Source of the DNA: Malachius bipustulatus
Lineage: Eukaryota; Arthropoda; Insecta; Coleoptera; Melyridae
Assembly: GCA_910589415.1 (NCBI GenBank)
Contig: OU342632.1
Coordinates: 32,997,637-33,061,636, forward strand
DNA: 64,000 nucleotides
Direction: 5' to 3'
Shown: piece by piece, positions 51,001 to 60,154 of the stretch
Layout: each line of letters begins with the position of its first letter
Numbering within the stretch: position 1 is the stretch's first letter
Made by a program: the position numbers and the translations under genes
Notes under the pieces: generated by a model
Seen by the model: the letters and a program-made list of their open reading frames with translations, nothing else
Database searches by the model: none
What the model was told of the DNA's origin: nothing

Positions 51001-54000
51001 TCTAAAAATAGCGCAACTTTTTTCTTCTTTTTCGCAAATCTACATTTTGTGCCTTTTTTAATGCCAATAGAGATATGAAGCGTATAACAATTTGGCTAGA
51101 CAATTTCTCTAGTCAAAACAAAAACTGGTCCCTATTTAGTTTTTTTTTATACAGGATGTTAAGAAAATGACGGATAAACTCTTCAGTACATTGTAGGGGA
51201 CACTCAGTAGAGTACGGGAAAAATAATTAAAAAAATTCTGGTTCTCAATTTGGTGAGATAAAAAATGCCAAAGTTAACATTTTACTATCTTTGTTTTTCG
51301 GTATTTGCAAAAACTAAATGATTTTACAGATATAAAAAGGGTACTTTAATCGTTATCAATTAAAAAAATTGTTTAAGATGTATTACTGGCTTGGAAAATT
51401 TAATAAGAATTTTTTTTCTTTTCTAAGATGCTGAAAAAAGCATTTGGCAACAATGGTTTTGTTATCTAACTACCTATATTGTTAGAAATTAGACGAAATT
51501 ACCAAATACCAACTGTTATCGTGTTAAACGTTGCCAAATTTATTGTTCAATATTTTGCTTATATCTTTTAAAATGTAGCTCTGGATTTTTTAAAATTATT
51601 TTTGCCGTACTTTACTGAGTGTCCCCTACAATGTACTGAAAAGTTTATCCGTCATTTTCTTAACACCCTGTATATCCTTGTCAATTGTCCAGATGTCATT
51701 ATTGAAGAATTAAGTATATTAAGTTCTTTGAGTCCGGTCATACCTTTATGGCAGCTATCCTATCTTGTATTCTTTTCACCATCAAGTGGAACTTTCTCTA
51801 AAAAGACACAAACAAGTTTATGACTTTTTGTTGACTTTTGCAAAGTTGTTCAAAAAGCCAATTTGGGAAAGGTGACAGTACCTAATAAAAATGCAACTCT
51901 TTTATAAGTTTTTTAATTTCACTGACTGCACTTCAAAGTATAAATTGAAAAAGCTCGAAAACCGCGTCCATTTGAAGGATATGGTTTGTCTCTTTTTTAA
52001 AAGAGGAAACAATTTTTTTTCGTACAAAATGGATTTTGATAAACAGTTTAATGACCTGAAAGATATTTTTGTGCTTATGTATGTCAAAGAGAAATTAACT
52101 AAGCCACAAGAACGAAATCGCGGTGTGCCTTAGAAAAAGTAATTTATTATCAAAATTAAAATCACACATTCCTGAAAATCGTATGAAATTTTGGAGAAAG
52201 CTGCCTGTTAGTGCTGAAATACTTGACGATGAAAATGAATGATAATTTTCAAATTAATGTTAAGTTATATTACTTATAAATTAATAATAAGTAGGTACCT
52301 CTTTATGTCAATTATCAATAATTATGTATGTATCTTCATGTTTTTGTCTAGTTTTATCCCATAAATTTGGTTGCCACTACATAGCTAAAGTGTCCTATCT
52401 TGTATTTTTGTCCAAAAACTTGTCTGAAAAAAAAGTTTTCCCCATTAATTTTAAAATATCTACATTTGACTTCTTATATCTATATCTGTACAAAAAATGA
52501 AGTCTCTAGATTTCTTAGTAAAAGTTGTCTACCAAAAAGAGTTAAAAATGAAATTATCTCAAAACTACAATTTTGCAGATAGGACCTCTTGTTTTAGGAG
52601 GGCAGTATAGGTACCTATACCTACACATTTTTATGTGTGAATGAGAATGTGATATGCAACGTAATGTAACGCAAAACGCAACGAAGAATGAAGACGAAAG
52701 TTATCTGATCTGCAGAAGTTAAATAATGTAATGGAACGAATGATGGAACGGAACGAAAGGAATAACTTATTAACTTATAACTTATAATGTGATATGCAAC
52801 GTAATGTAACGCAACGGAGAATGAAGACGAAAGTTATCTGATCTGCAGAAGTTAAATAATGTAATGGAACGAATGACGGAACGGAACTAACGGAAGAAAT
52901 AACTTATCTAAAGTTATAACTTATAAAATAACTTATCGACAAGGAACGGGTAGGTAACGCGCCAGCGCATTAGGTATCCAGCTGAATTCTATAAGTTATA
53001 CAAATAACGAATAACTTATCGTACAGGGAACGGAACGTAACGTTACAAAAAAATAACGTTCCAAAATAACGTTACTGGTATAACGTCTCGTCACTAATTC
53101 CTACATTATACATTAATTCGTCCCAAGGAAAGACTTCCGCCATTCCCATCAAACTCAAGACTGAGCGTGAAGATGAAGACATCTGCATTATACAGTGAAT
53201 AAAAGAAAGAAATTCGATGAATCTTTAATTTTTAGAGTTTGTGAAAAATCCAAAAACGAATATTTTCATTAAGTTTATCAATATTATCATAAACTAATAT
53301 AATTGACAACTTTTCAATGAAAATTACCAGATTTTACGTAAAACTTAATGATATAGAAACACGTAAGTAGGTGAGTACCTAATAGTTTTCCTGTATCTTT
53401 AGCCGTTATCAACGTTGTTTTCAAAACAGAAAATTACCGTATGTACCCTATTTACCTATCACTACATTTATTGGATTTTTCAAAACTCTAAATTTCAAGA
53501 CTTATCGAATATTTTCTGTCTTTTGTTTCTCACAGATATTTATCAGCAAATGATTTGTGGACATCCGATAACGGACTCTCTATGGACATCCTATAACGGA
53601 CTCCCTATGGACGTCCGATAACGGACATCCTATGGACGTCCGGTGACGGACATCCTGCGGATGTCCAAAGTTGTGACAAATGGACACTGAGTGGACGTCC
53701 CATGGACGTCCATAGGACAAAAACGGACGTCCTATGGACGTCCGTTGGTACATAGAGGGATGTCCATTGGACGTCCATAGGACTACTTTGTGCTGTTTGG
53801 GGTCCTTATTTTAACTTCTTATGTACTATCCTATGGTGTAGAAACTTGTGCTTTCTTTGATTTTTTTATTTTTTTATTGAACTTAAAAAATGACGATTTT
53901 CAGTTGTTTATAACTCAAAAACTTCTGAATTTAAACACCAACTGTAAACGCCAACCTTATATTTTCTTTTTTCAGACAATCTAAAAATGCAATAACATAG

Positions 54001-55018
54001 GAGCATTCCATTTAAAAAAACATAACTTTGATATGTTTTATGGTTTTGGGACACCTGTACATTATGAATATAATTTTAAAACGTACCTCTGCCGGGTCTC
54101 TATCCACTCCAAAAATAAAAAGATCCTAAAATCCAGAGACACGGCCATAATCTTCCGTTTGGTATACCGTGGCCCACCCGCTGTATGGGCCCTGATTGCC
54201 AAGAAGAAGTATTGTCTACCTTCTTGCTTATTACTTTTTAAATTTGTTAAAGCTTTAATTTAGGAGTATTAGGCTATGGAAAAGTGCAAAATTATGACAT
54301 TTTACCATAAAAGTTTACTTCATTTCAATGTCACCTGTCATATATCTAATTTGGTACATTGTCATCGGCATTTTTAAATAAATTTTAAGCTATACCTAGT
54401 AGACACAAGCAGCAATACTGAAATCTATCAAATCACTGAAATCAAGTTGACCTAATTGTATAAGCTTAAGCAGCTCCAGAGCAGGCAGCTATTCTCATAT
54501 CCACCAGTCTGATATGGCACGCTGATGAGGCAAAAACTAAGCTGAACGGCTGGCAGCGTCATAAGATTTGGATGACCCTGTTTTGATGCTTGCAGTGTTC
54601 TAAATCTTCTCAACTCATCAGCCTAAGCTCAATTAGAATACCATTTTTTTTAACATGCTTCTAGCGTGCGCAAGAAAGAAATTATCGGAGTCATAGGATA
54701 AATTTTAAAATAAAATATTTTTTTATTAATAACTGGAACTGAAACATACCTGCCTTGCACTTTGTGCAGTTTTATCCTATGGCGTTTCAGGAACCTTTCG
54801 TTGACTTCCTGCAGGGCCATATCCACGGCTGGTCCGCAGCGTTCCAAATCAAACGGGGAGTCTAAATGAGAGGCCATCAAGACCCCAATATTATAGTGCG
54901 TGAATAAATTGGTCTCTTCCATTTGGAGCTTGTCTTGTTCCATGTGGAATGTACTTTCGCTGCTAGTTAGTGGGTGGTTCATTAATATCGTTGAGATGAT
55001 GAGGACAAGGGAACCCAT
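36056..55018 (-). CDS. Gyc32E: Receptor guanylate cyclase, Gyc32E type
   Basis: Coding exons in transcript order: 55018-54750, 45416-45251, (44648-44725 optional), 42602-42446, 41969-41850, 41351-41242, 41185-40997, 40895-40760, 40520-40284, 40213-40129, 40054-39937, 39489-39319, 39252-39076, 38132-37973, 37878-37720, 37660-37492, 37394-37259, 36969-36835, 36769-36701, 36625-36352, 36288-36056. Phases join to 1089 residues without the optional exon. Order: signal peptide, ANF-receptor ectodomain ([18 protein letters not shown]), membrane segment 465-489, pseudokinase (VAIK at 564-567, DFG at 678, catalytic HRD replaced by HGK at 658-660), coiled-coil linker 815-850, cyclase 875-1060. Metal aspartates D883 and D927, guanine-specifying E923 and C995, and N1002/R1006 are present, so it should make cGMP. 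The ligand is unknown. An AG at 55031-55032 and a donor after 55885 suggest a 5' untranslated exon upstream. Confidence 0.95.
42065..42146 (+). tRNA. tRNA-Ser(GCU)
   Basis: The 82-nt cloverleaf has acceptor GACGAGG/CCTCGTC with discriminator G. The D arm is GCC/GGC and the anticodon stem TTGGA/TCCAA encloses CTGCTAA, giving anticodon GCT. A long variable arm (GGGC-TCT-GCCC) is typical of serine tRNAs, and the T loop is TTCGAAT. The A box and B box are intact and a T6 Pol III terminator follows at 42148. It has no intron and lies antisense inside a Gyc32E intron. Confidence 0.96.
42300..42372 (-). tRNA. tRNA-Met(CAU), elongator type
   Basis: Read on the minus strand, GCCTCGG pairs with CCGGGGC (one T-G wobble) and discriminator A is 42300. 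The anticodon loop is CTCATAA, anticodon CAT. The T loop is TTCGATC. A T5 run about 8 nt downstream can end Pol III transcription. It lies in the same Gyc32E intron as tRNA-Ser, on the opposite strand to it and 153 nt away. The initiator tRNA normally starts AGC, so elongator is favoured. Confidence 0.94.
44648..44725 (-). CDS. Gyc32E: In-frame 78-bp exon of Gyc32E, possibly alternative
   Basis: The exon has a pyrimidine-rich acceptor (TATCTTTTTCAG) and a GTGAGT donor. It is exactly 26 codons, phase 0 at both ends, with no stop. It encodes [20 protein letters not shown] plus six residues. It falls between GMGDQ and [12 protein letters not shown] in the ligand-binding ectodomain, whose flanking exons also join in phase. 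Both inclusion and skipping therefore give a full receptor (1115 or 1089 residues). Whether it is constitutive or a cassette cannot be told from sequence. Confidence 0.7.
44980..45125 (-). repeat. Dispersed repeat copy lacking the micro-element
   Basis: On the minus strand this matches 57645-57850 through CCGGACAC, TATACCTA, TATTGTGTCGAT, GCAGCGCCGCCAGGC and ATGGCGGGAATTTTAAATAT, at roughly three-quarters identity by eye. It lacks the 55-bp palindrome present in the other copy, so it serves as a related empty site. The family was not recognised. Confidence 0.7.
46912..47176. mobile_element. Two end fragments of the palindromic hAT-like family
   Basis: GTCAGTGTCGGTAATACAGG followed by TTCCCTA ends at 46958, with an imperfect hairpin partner just to its left. 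At 47138 a left-type end, TAGGGTACCTGTATAACCGA, runs to a GCTTGCTAGC centre and stops. The ~180 bp between are unrelated and include a small hairpin GCCACCC/GGGTGGC. No 8-bp duplication is evident, so these look like damaged copies inside Gyc32E intron 1. Confidence 0.6.
49458..49993. repeat. Near-perfect 535-bp hairpin
   Basis: The left arm (49458-49715) and right arm (49745-49993) are almost identical complements from TTGTTAAATGTTCTTCGTC inward to CAAAATTAATTTACTTATAT. The centre is a short AT palindrome built from AATTAATT. The sequence AATTAAAATTAAATTT occurs outside both arms (49412-49427 and 49990-50005), which could be a target duplication or an older repeat. It lies inside the left part of the hAT element. 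Confidence 0.85.
51150..51672. mobile_element. TACAGGGTG-type MITE, copy 2 (layer 5)
   Basis: This is the reverse complement of the element at 17108-17630, at near full length, bordered by TA. Shared blocks include CTCTTCAGTACATTGTAGGG and GGCAACAATGG versus its counterpart. It sits innermost in the stack and so was the last to arrive. There is no coding sequence. Confidence 0.85.
51827..52242 (+). pseudogene. Decayed coding region of the layer-4 element
   Basis: Three overlapping frames read like one broken protein. [20 protein letters not shown] ends near 51902. The next frame carries [20 protein letters not shown] and [15 protein letters not shown] up to 52131. A third holds [20 protein letters not shown] and ends [10 protein letters not shown] before a stop at 52242. 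At least two frameshifts separate them. I do not recognise the family; its place suggests a transposon-encoded protein C-terminus. Confidence 0.45.
52646..52925. repeat. ~150-bp tandem duplication in the hAT right end
   Basis: The block starting AATGTGATATGCAACGTAAT at 52646 is repeated from 52796 with few differences, including GTTATCTGATCTGCAGAAG in each copy. It doubles the subterminal GGAACG and GTAACG motifs of the hAT element. Confidence 0.8.
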
Positions 55019-55100
55019 CTTCTATTTTAACTGGAATTTTGAAATGGCTTAAGTTTCTTTAAGCTTAAGGGAAACTCGAATAATAAACGAGATTTTACTG

Positions 55101-55774
55101 TACCGGGTGCGTCCCAACACTGCTATATGTATAGTGTCCACCACCTAAATGAGCTTAATTTTAAAGATAAAAAATTGAAACTTTGAGGATTTGTGTACTT
55201 GATATAGGACCACGGAATGGCATAATCAGTTTCATTAAAAAAAATTAGTTCAGGCGCTAGCGATAAAAAACTGTACCTAATATATGGTGGTAAATTGTCG
55301 AAAAAAAAATCGATTTTTCTTTAATACATAGGTAGAAATCGATTAATTAATAAAATCAAAATCGCTTGAAAGAAATGTGAAAAAACTAATTATAAGGCTT
55401 TAATTAATAAAATATAATTATATAGCAATGACAGGTAGAAAACTGATTTATGATGTGCAATAGGGTGATCAATATAATCTGAAAACGGTAGGTGCATTAA
55501 AGTTTTATGACAAAGTAAATAAGGCCCAAAGAAATAGAAGAACGGCTCTTGCTGGGCTAGCCGACACACTGAACCTGCACTGGACAATGTCGTAGTATGG
55601 ACTCATGAAAAAGGTGATTATTAAAAAGCTATTAAATTTTTTTTTAATGAAACTAGCGTTATGCCATTCCGTGGTCCTATATCAAGTACACAAATCCTCA
55701 ATAAAGTTTAAATTTTTTATCTTTAAAATTAAGCTCTATTTAGGGGGTGGACACTAGTGTTGGGACACCCGGTA
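55101..55774. mobile_element. TACCGGGTG-type MITE just upstream of Gyc32E coding start
   Basis: The ends are TACCGGGTGCGTCCCAACAC and the complement of TACCGGGTGTCCCAACAC. The arms pair for about 150 bp through GTACTTGATATAGGACCACG, and TA lies at both borders. It sits between the inferred splice acceptor at 55031 and a putative 5' untranslated exon, so probably within the 5'-most Gyc32E intron. Confidence 0.8.
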
Positions 55775-56921
55775 CATAGGTATACCAACCTAATTATGAA
55801 AAAATATTTTTTTCTTAAATTAATTTAATTTTATTCATCAGAAAATCATAAAGGTAGAATAGAAAAAGTATGTAGGTAGCTCACCTTCCAACTTGGTTAT
55901 TGAATTCAAATTGATGAATAAAATTTCCGTGCTTGGATGCGCAAGTAAGGGTACATAGGTGCGAGCTTCCCTCAGGCAGGACAGCTCGACGCGAACTAGA
56001 GCCTAGGGAGAAGGGATAGGGAAAATCGAGAGAGAAAATCGAGGAAAACGCGTTGACTTGACTGCCGGCTGCGTATGGCTACGGACTTGTTATTCCTTCA
56101 TTACAGCCTATTCCAACCGGAATCCAGACTCTTCAACGGGATAGCTACAGGCTTCACATAATAGCCGTCGAAGTTTCATCTCTTGATGAAAAATTCATTA
56201 GGCAATTTATGAATAAATATTCGCTCGAGAATGTCATGTTTATTGTGAGTTCTCCAGATGAGAAACTCGGGTCGTTTGCCATATTTTTCCGTTTATTTAA
56301 TTAGGTAATTATCCTTATTGTTTGTTGTTTTTTTAATCAAAATAAATATGAAATGCATTGAATTAATTGTTATGTGAACCAGGCTTTTTATTAAAAATTA
56401 AATAGTTTGATTTTGTTTTTATTCTAGTTCAGAAAGAAAATTTACAATTTCCAATTACTCGATTACAAGGTGCCTGATGGTTGACATGAGATAACATTAA
56501 CACGGAATTAATTATTAATTTCTAGTATTCAATTTATACTGTGTTAGTATTCCTTTGTAGTTAGGTACAGAGGTATAAGGTACATCACCACGCATATATA
56601 ATGTTCAGATTATGCAGATAGGTAGGTAATCTAAATTTAAATTGATACTTTCTGTCTGACAACCATTTTATCTGTTTAAAAGCTTTGGAAATAATTATTA
56701 AAGAAGATTAAAATCATTATAAAACCATTAACACCTAAAATATGAAATTAATTAAGCAAAAAGTACAACTTACTTGAGCTTATATCTAAATTCAAGAATT
56801 TCGAAAAACTTATACATAAGTCTTTAAGTAAGAGTTGAATTGTAATTTTTGATACCAATAAGGTTATAATAATTCGAAATTCCCGCCATAAACTGCTTAA
56901 TACGTCAGGACCGATACGAAC
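55775..56921. other. Gyc32E upstream region
   Basis: On the minus strand a GTGAGC donor follows position 55885, so a noncoding first exon could start somewhere in 55886-56100, where the sequence is more GC-rich. No TATA box with TCAGT initiator was found. The rest is AT-rich without visible features. Confidence 0.35.
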
Positions 56922-57548
56922 TTTAAGCTACGTTTTCCTAGCTGCGTATATCGCACTGCGTGCGACGCACGCGCAACACGCCCAACACTGCTCTTGTATG
57001 GTTTAAATCGGACCGTTTTCCTACAGTGCGTGTTCCGCAGCATAGGACGGTGTGCGCTCGCGTGAAACGTCGGCTGTGCTTCGAGAGCAGTCAATCACGC
57101 GACGCAGTGCGTAAGTTATAAGTTTTTTTTATTTTAATATTGAATACATCAGGTAAAGAACCTCAACCAAGATTTTCTGCAGCTGAAGATGAACTGTTGT
57201 TTGAACTGGTGGCTGGATTACTCATAATATATACGATGTAAATTTAAAAGACTACAAAAATAAGGATTTAAAAGACACAAAATCGAATTAAATTCACTAG
57301 GTTCGTCTTTTTTCAACAAAGTTCTTTATAACAAGGAATTATAAATACTTCTTCTTCATCGTAATGAGATCTAGAAGAACTCCTTTTCTCATAATATTAT
57401 TACCAAAATAAATAATACGTCTTAACTTGAACTGATTTCCGCAAGTTGGAAAACACTGTTCACGCAACCCACACTGCGTGAATCGCCCTGCGTATACCGC
57501 ACGCGTTTTGCGCTAGCGTTTGACGCAGCTAGGAAAACGTAGCTTAAA
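56922..57548. mobile_element. TIR element with CTAGCTGCG ends and MADF relic
   Basis: The ends read TTTAAGCTACGTTTTCCTAG and its complement, continuing to CTGCGTATA. TTAA (or TTA/TAA) lies at both borders. CpG-rich words such as TGCGTGCG fill both subterminal regions. A frameshifted MADF-domain fragment lies inside at 57146-57290. PIF/Harbinger elements carry a MADF/Myb-like second gene and have 3-bp TWA duplications, so that superfamily is favoured. Confidence 0.6.
57146..57290 (+). pseudogene. MADF-domain relic, frameshifted
   Basis: One frame reads FSAAEDELLFELVAGLLIIY, then stops. The neighbouring frame continues YDVNLKDYKNKDLKDTKSN. Together these resemble the MADF signature (an ELV helix, IYD, then DYKNKDxK). 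At least one frameshift and the missing remainder make it non-functional. It is probably the remnant of the DNA-binding helper protein of the surrounding element. Confidence 0.55.
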
Positions 57549-57644
57549 CGTCTCGGAAATAGGAGTGCGCTATTTTATTAAATTAGAAAAACAAAAGTTA
57601 ACTGGTAGATTAAGTAATGATACAACCAAATACGATAAAATATT

Positions 57645-57850
57645 AATACCGAACACTCCCTATACCTATAATAATGCATTGTGTCGATGTGCGACATAGG
57701 GAACCTGTATTACCGACACTGAGCGTTAGTGTCGGTAATACAGGTACCGTAGTGCGACAACTCTAGCAGCGCTGCCAAGCGTGACTTGGTGTCACTAAAG
57801 GGTAAATTTGATTGTAACATGGCGGGAGTTTTAAATATCAACAGTGAATA
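57645..57850 (+). repeat. Dispersed repeat copy carrying the micro-element
   Basis: This is the sister of the minus-strand repeat at 44980-45125, ending in ATGGCGGGAGTTTTAAATAT. It differs by a 55-bp palindromic insertion plus one 8-bp duplicated target. Confidence 0.7.
57697..57751. mobile_element. 55-bp palindromic micro-element, hAT-like
   Basis: It begins TAGGGAACCTGTATTACCGA and ends CAGGTACCGTA, with a 43-bp palindromic core centred at 57724. It is flanked by a perfect 8-bp duplication GTGCGACA (57689-57696 and 57752-57759). The paralogous repeat at 44980-45125 has one target copy and no insert. The 8-bp duplication and TAGGG start suggest movement by a hAT transposase. Confidence 0.82.
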
Positions 57851-58181
57851 GAAAAGCTCTTAAAAATTAATTAGATGGACGAAATTTAGATAAATAATTA
57901 ATACAACAATACACACACAATATTATTAATATTTTTTAGCAGTTTAAAGGTCTATTATTTGCTGGATTAACAAAATTTTCCTCTTTGAGATGATCAGAAC
58001 AAATAAACATGGTGAGAATAATTCGGCTTCGACACTCCACCGCTTTTAAAAAATTTCGTCACTCATCGATATTATTATAACCTATTTCGTGTTCCTATGT
58101 CCATCGGTATTAGTTATAAAATATTTTACTTAGTTAAAAGTTTATTTACGCGGCTTCCAAAGTAAACTGTATATTCTTTAC

Positions 58182-58925
58182 ATTCTTTACCCATAACGCC
58201 GTGTCCTAGCTGCATCCGGGTAATGCGTTGCGTGCGATGCGGGGAACGCACGCAACGCAAACTCGCACGAGAAATTTTGAGTGTGTCCTAACTGAATGCG
58301 TGCGGTGCGGGCGAGAAAATGGTTTCCAATCCAACTATTTCTGGTGCAGCTTCAGATTAAATACGTTTTAATTTGGAAACCAGTAGGTTGTTGGAGCTTG
58401 AAAGACTTGAAAATCACAGAAAGAAACATGTTACTTAAGAGAAAGAAACAATAAGACGCAAGTAATCTATAGAAATAGGTATAGATTTGATAGATAGATA
58501 AATAGAAGGTAGGTTACATAAAAATAGGTCTACAATAGAAGTTAATAGACCTCATACTTACTTTAAAAACCTAAATTCGAGACATTTTCACATTCCCAGT
58601 GTACCTTGACTCTTGTTCTTGTAAAATAGATTTGTCTTATTGCACAAAATGTTTCGCTTTGGCACGAAGGCAATCGAAATTAAAAAAATTTCCGGCCCTT
58701 CCGCAAAAATCGCAAGATTTTGACAGATGAAAAAACTAAATATTTAAATTTAAAACAATGCGTTAGTTGCGGTGTCGTTTTATCGTACGACTTTGCGGGC
58801 AAACGCGTCTACTGAGGACACTCCCATTGCTTTGCATGTGTTTTATTTTAATCGTTCCCCGCAACGCACGCACGCAACGCACGCAACGCAGTCCCCGGAT
58901 GCAGCTAGGACGCGGCGTAAAGAAT
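58182..58925. mobile_element. CpG-rich TIR element with CCTAGCTGC ends
   Basis: TTCTTTAC, then GTGTCCTAGCTGCATCCGG, at the left is matched by the complement of GCGTCCTAGCTGCATCCGG at the right. Both are followed inward by repeated TGCGTTGCGTGCG. The TCCTAGCTGC core and CpG-rich words are shared with the element at 56922-57548, so the two are probably related. No intact coding frame is present. Confidence 0.65.
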
Positions 58926-60045
58926 CGCGTAAAGAATAGAGATAAAGAATACGGCACATCACTACTTACCGCACAATACACTATTTTTGATATCAGACTG
59001 TAGGTATTGAAGGTACTGAAGTCAAAGTAATTAAAATCTTCAAACATCGAAATAAGCTACTAAATCGCGGCTTTACGTCATTTACTACAGCCGAGTGGCA
59101 TGTACATGGTAGCTATCAATGGACTGCCGGACTGACGTCACAAGCTGCGCGCAGACATATCGTGTTTATTTGTATATCATGATGCTGATGATGAGGCTGC
59201 TCACTTCTTTATTTATTCTATGATTTCTATGTTTAACTGTCATTGTAGCGAAAGTTGGAATTGTCAAATGTCTAAAACATCAAGCTGTCTTCTTCTTGTT
59301 ATAGATCACAACTTGCTCTTGGCCTTTGTACAAAATTGCAAGGAAGTAATATTTTTATAAAAATATAAAAAAACTTATAATTTTTTTAATCATTTTGGCC
59401 CAAATAACAATTAAAATTTCATTACTATGATGTATTATATTGTTTTTGTTACTGTTAAATGTATAACAAGTCTTACGATCAACAATTATAAACAAATTAG
59501 AATTTAATCTCAACTTCATAGCTGATGAAGAATTAAATAAAATTCCAAAGCTTGGCATTGAAAAAAAGATGTTCTTTTCTTAGGACTGCATTCCAAAATA
59601 ATTCCCAATATCATTTATAATAGGACAGTCAAACCAACTATCAATAAGATAACCTACTTTATTTAGATGCAATTCAAATTGTTTAAAGGAAACCTTTAAA
59701 ATGGATCAAAAGGTAGGGGATGTTGAGCCACTTATCTTAAATGTCACAATTCTTGATTTCTCTTTCAGATGCGATAAAAAGGAAACACAAAAGTACTTAC
59801 TACAAATTTTTATTTTGAACATATAGAAGTTCACAGAGATAGTAGCCCTCGATATAGTAAGGGCAGTACAAAAATTACAATGATAACGTGAACGGAATGA
59901 GTATTCAAAAACAACAGAGATTCATAATATTCATGGAAATAAAAGTCATACACACTAAGTTATCAATAATTATTGAAATAAAAACAAATACAAAAATACA
60001 AAACCAATAATAATTCTTAATTATTATCGAAACACAGATTAAAAG
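58926..60045. other. Gene-free stretch
   Basis: AT-rich sequence with no exon, RNA gene or paired repeat that I can support. Confidence 0.45.
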
Positions 60046-60118
60046 TGATGTTCTTAAACCAAAAATAAAAGTCCAACTTCGCTTTTTAAATTTGAGACTT
60101 TATTCAAAACTTTAGTGG

Positions 60119-60154
60119 TGGTGACATGTTTCGGCTTTCGCCATCATCAGACCA
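60119..60154 (-). ncRNA. Hammerhead-like motif, left arm
   Basis: On the minus strand: stem I TGGT/ACCA, core CTGATGA, stem II GGC-GAAA-GCC preceded by an unpaired T, then GAAA, then a minimal stem III (A-U and C-G closing AU), with GTC before the cleavage point at 60123/60122. The T where G10.1 is expected weakens stem II, so activity may be low. It is identical to the copy at 60990-61025. Confidence 0.6.

Larger units (their letters stand above)
50124..52605. mobile_element. CTGCCCTCCTAAAAC TIR element (layer 4)
   Basis: Ends of about 34 bp start CTGCCCTCCTAAAACAAAAG and are complementary, bordered by TATA on both sides (50120-50123 and 52606-52609). The subterminal motif TGTCCT or GTCCTATCTGC recurs several times. 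A decayed coding stretch is present at 51827-52242. The superfamily was not assigned: TA or TATA borders with CTGCCC ends did not match one I know with confidence. Confidence 0.75.
48905..53096. mobile_element. Non-autonomous hAT element (layer 3)
   Basis: The ends are TAGTGACG and CGTCACTA, with a perfect 8-bp target duplication ATTCCTAC (48897-48904 and 53097-53104). Both features fit hAT. Subterminal regions are packed with AACGTTAC and GGAACG variants, likely transposase-binding sites. Removing the inner layer leaves about 1.7 kb with no transposase frame. The perfect duplication defines both borders exactly. Confidence 0.88.
48630..53801. mobile_element. ATGGACGTCC-repeat element (layer 2)
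   Basis: The left end reads CCCAGATAGCACCGAGTG and the right end is the complement of CCCAAACAGCACAAAGTA. Each is followed inward by many copies of ATGGACGTCC and its variants (48647-48780 and 53558-53783). Such subterminal repeats are usual transposase-binding arrays. No target duplication was found, so its status as a layer separate from layer 1 is less certain. Confidence 0.55.
48273..54185. mobile_element. Outermost TIR element of the nested stack (layer 1)
   Basis: Inverted arms of about 305 bp (48273-48577 and 53878-54185) begin TACAGGGTGGACCACGGTAT and share long blocks such as AGATTATGGCCGTGTCTCTG. TA lies at both borders. The arms are only slightly diverged although they are now 5.3 kb apart, because other elements inserted between them. 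No coding sequence remains from this layer. Confidence 0.8.

Noticed and set aside
58767..59003. 78-residue Arg/Leu-rich frame
   Set aside because: It spans the right end of a CpG-rich TIR element and is explained by repeated GCGTTGCGTGCG words.
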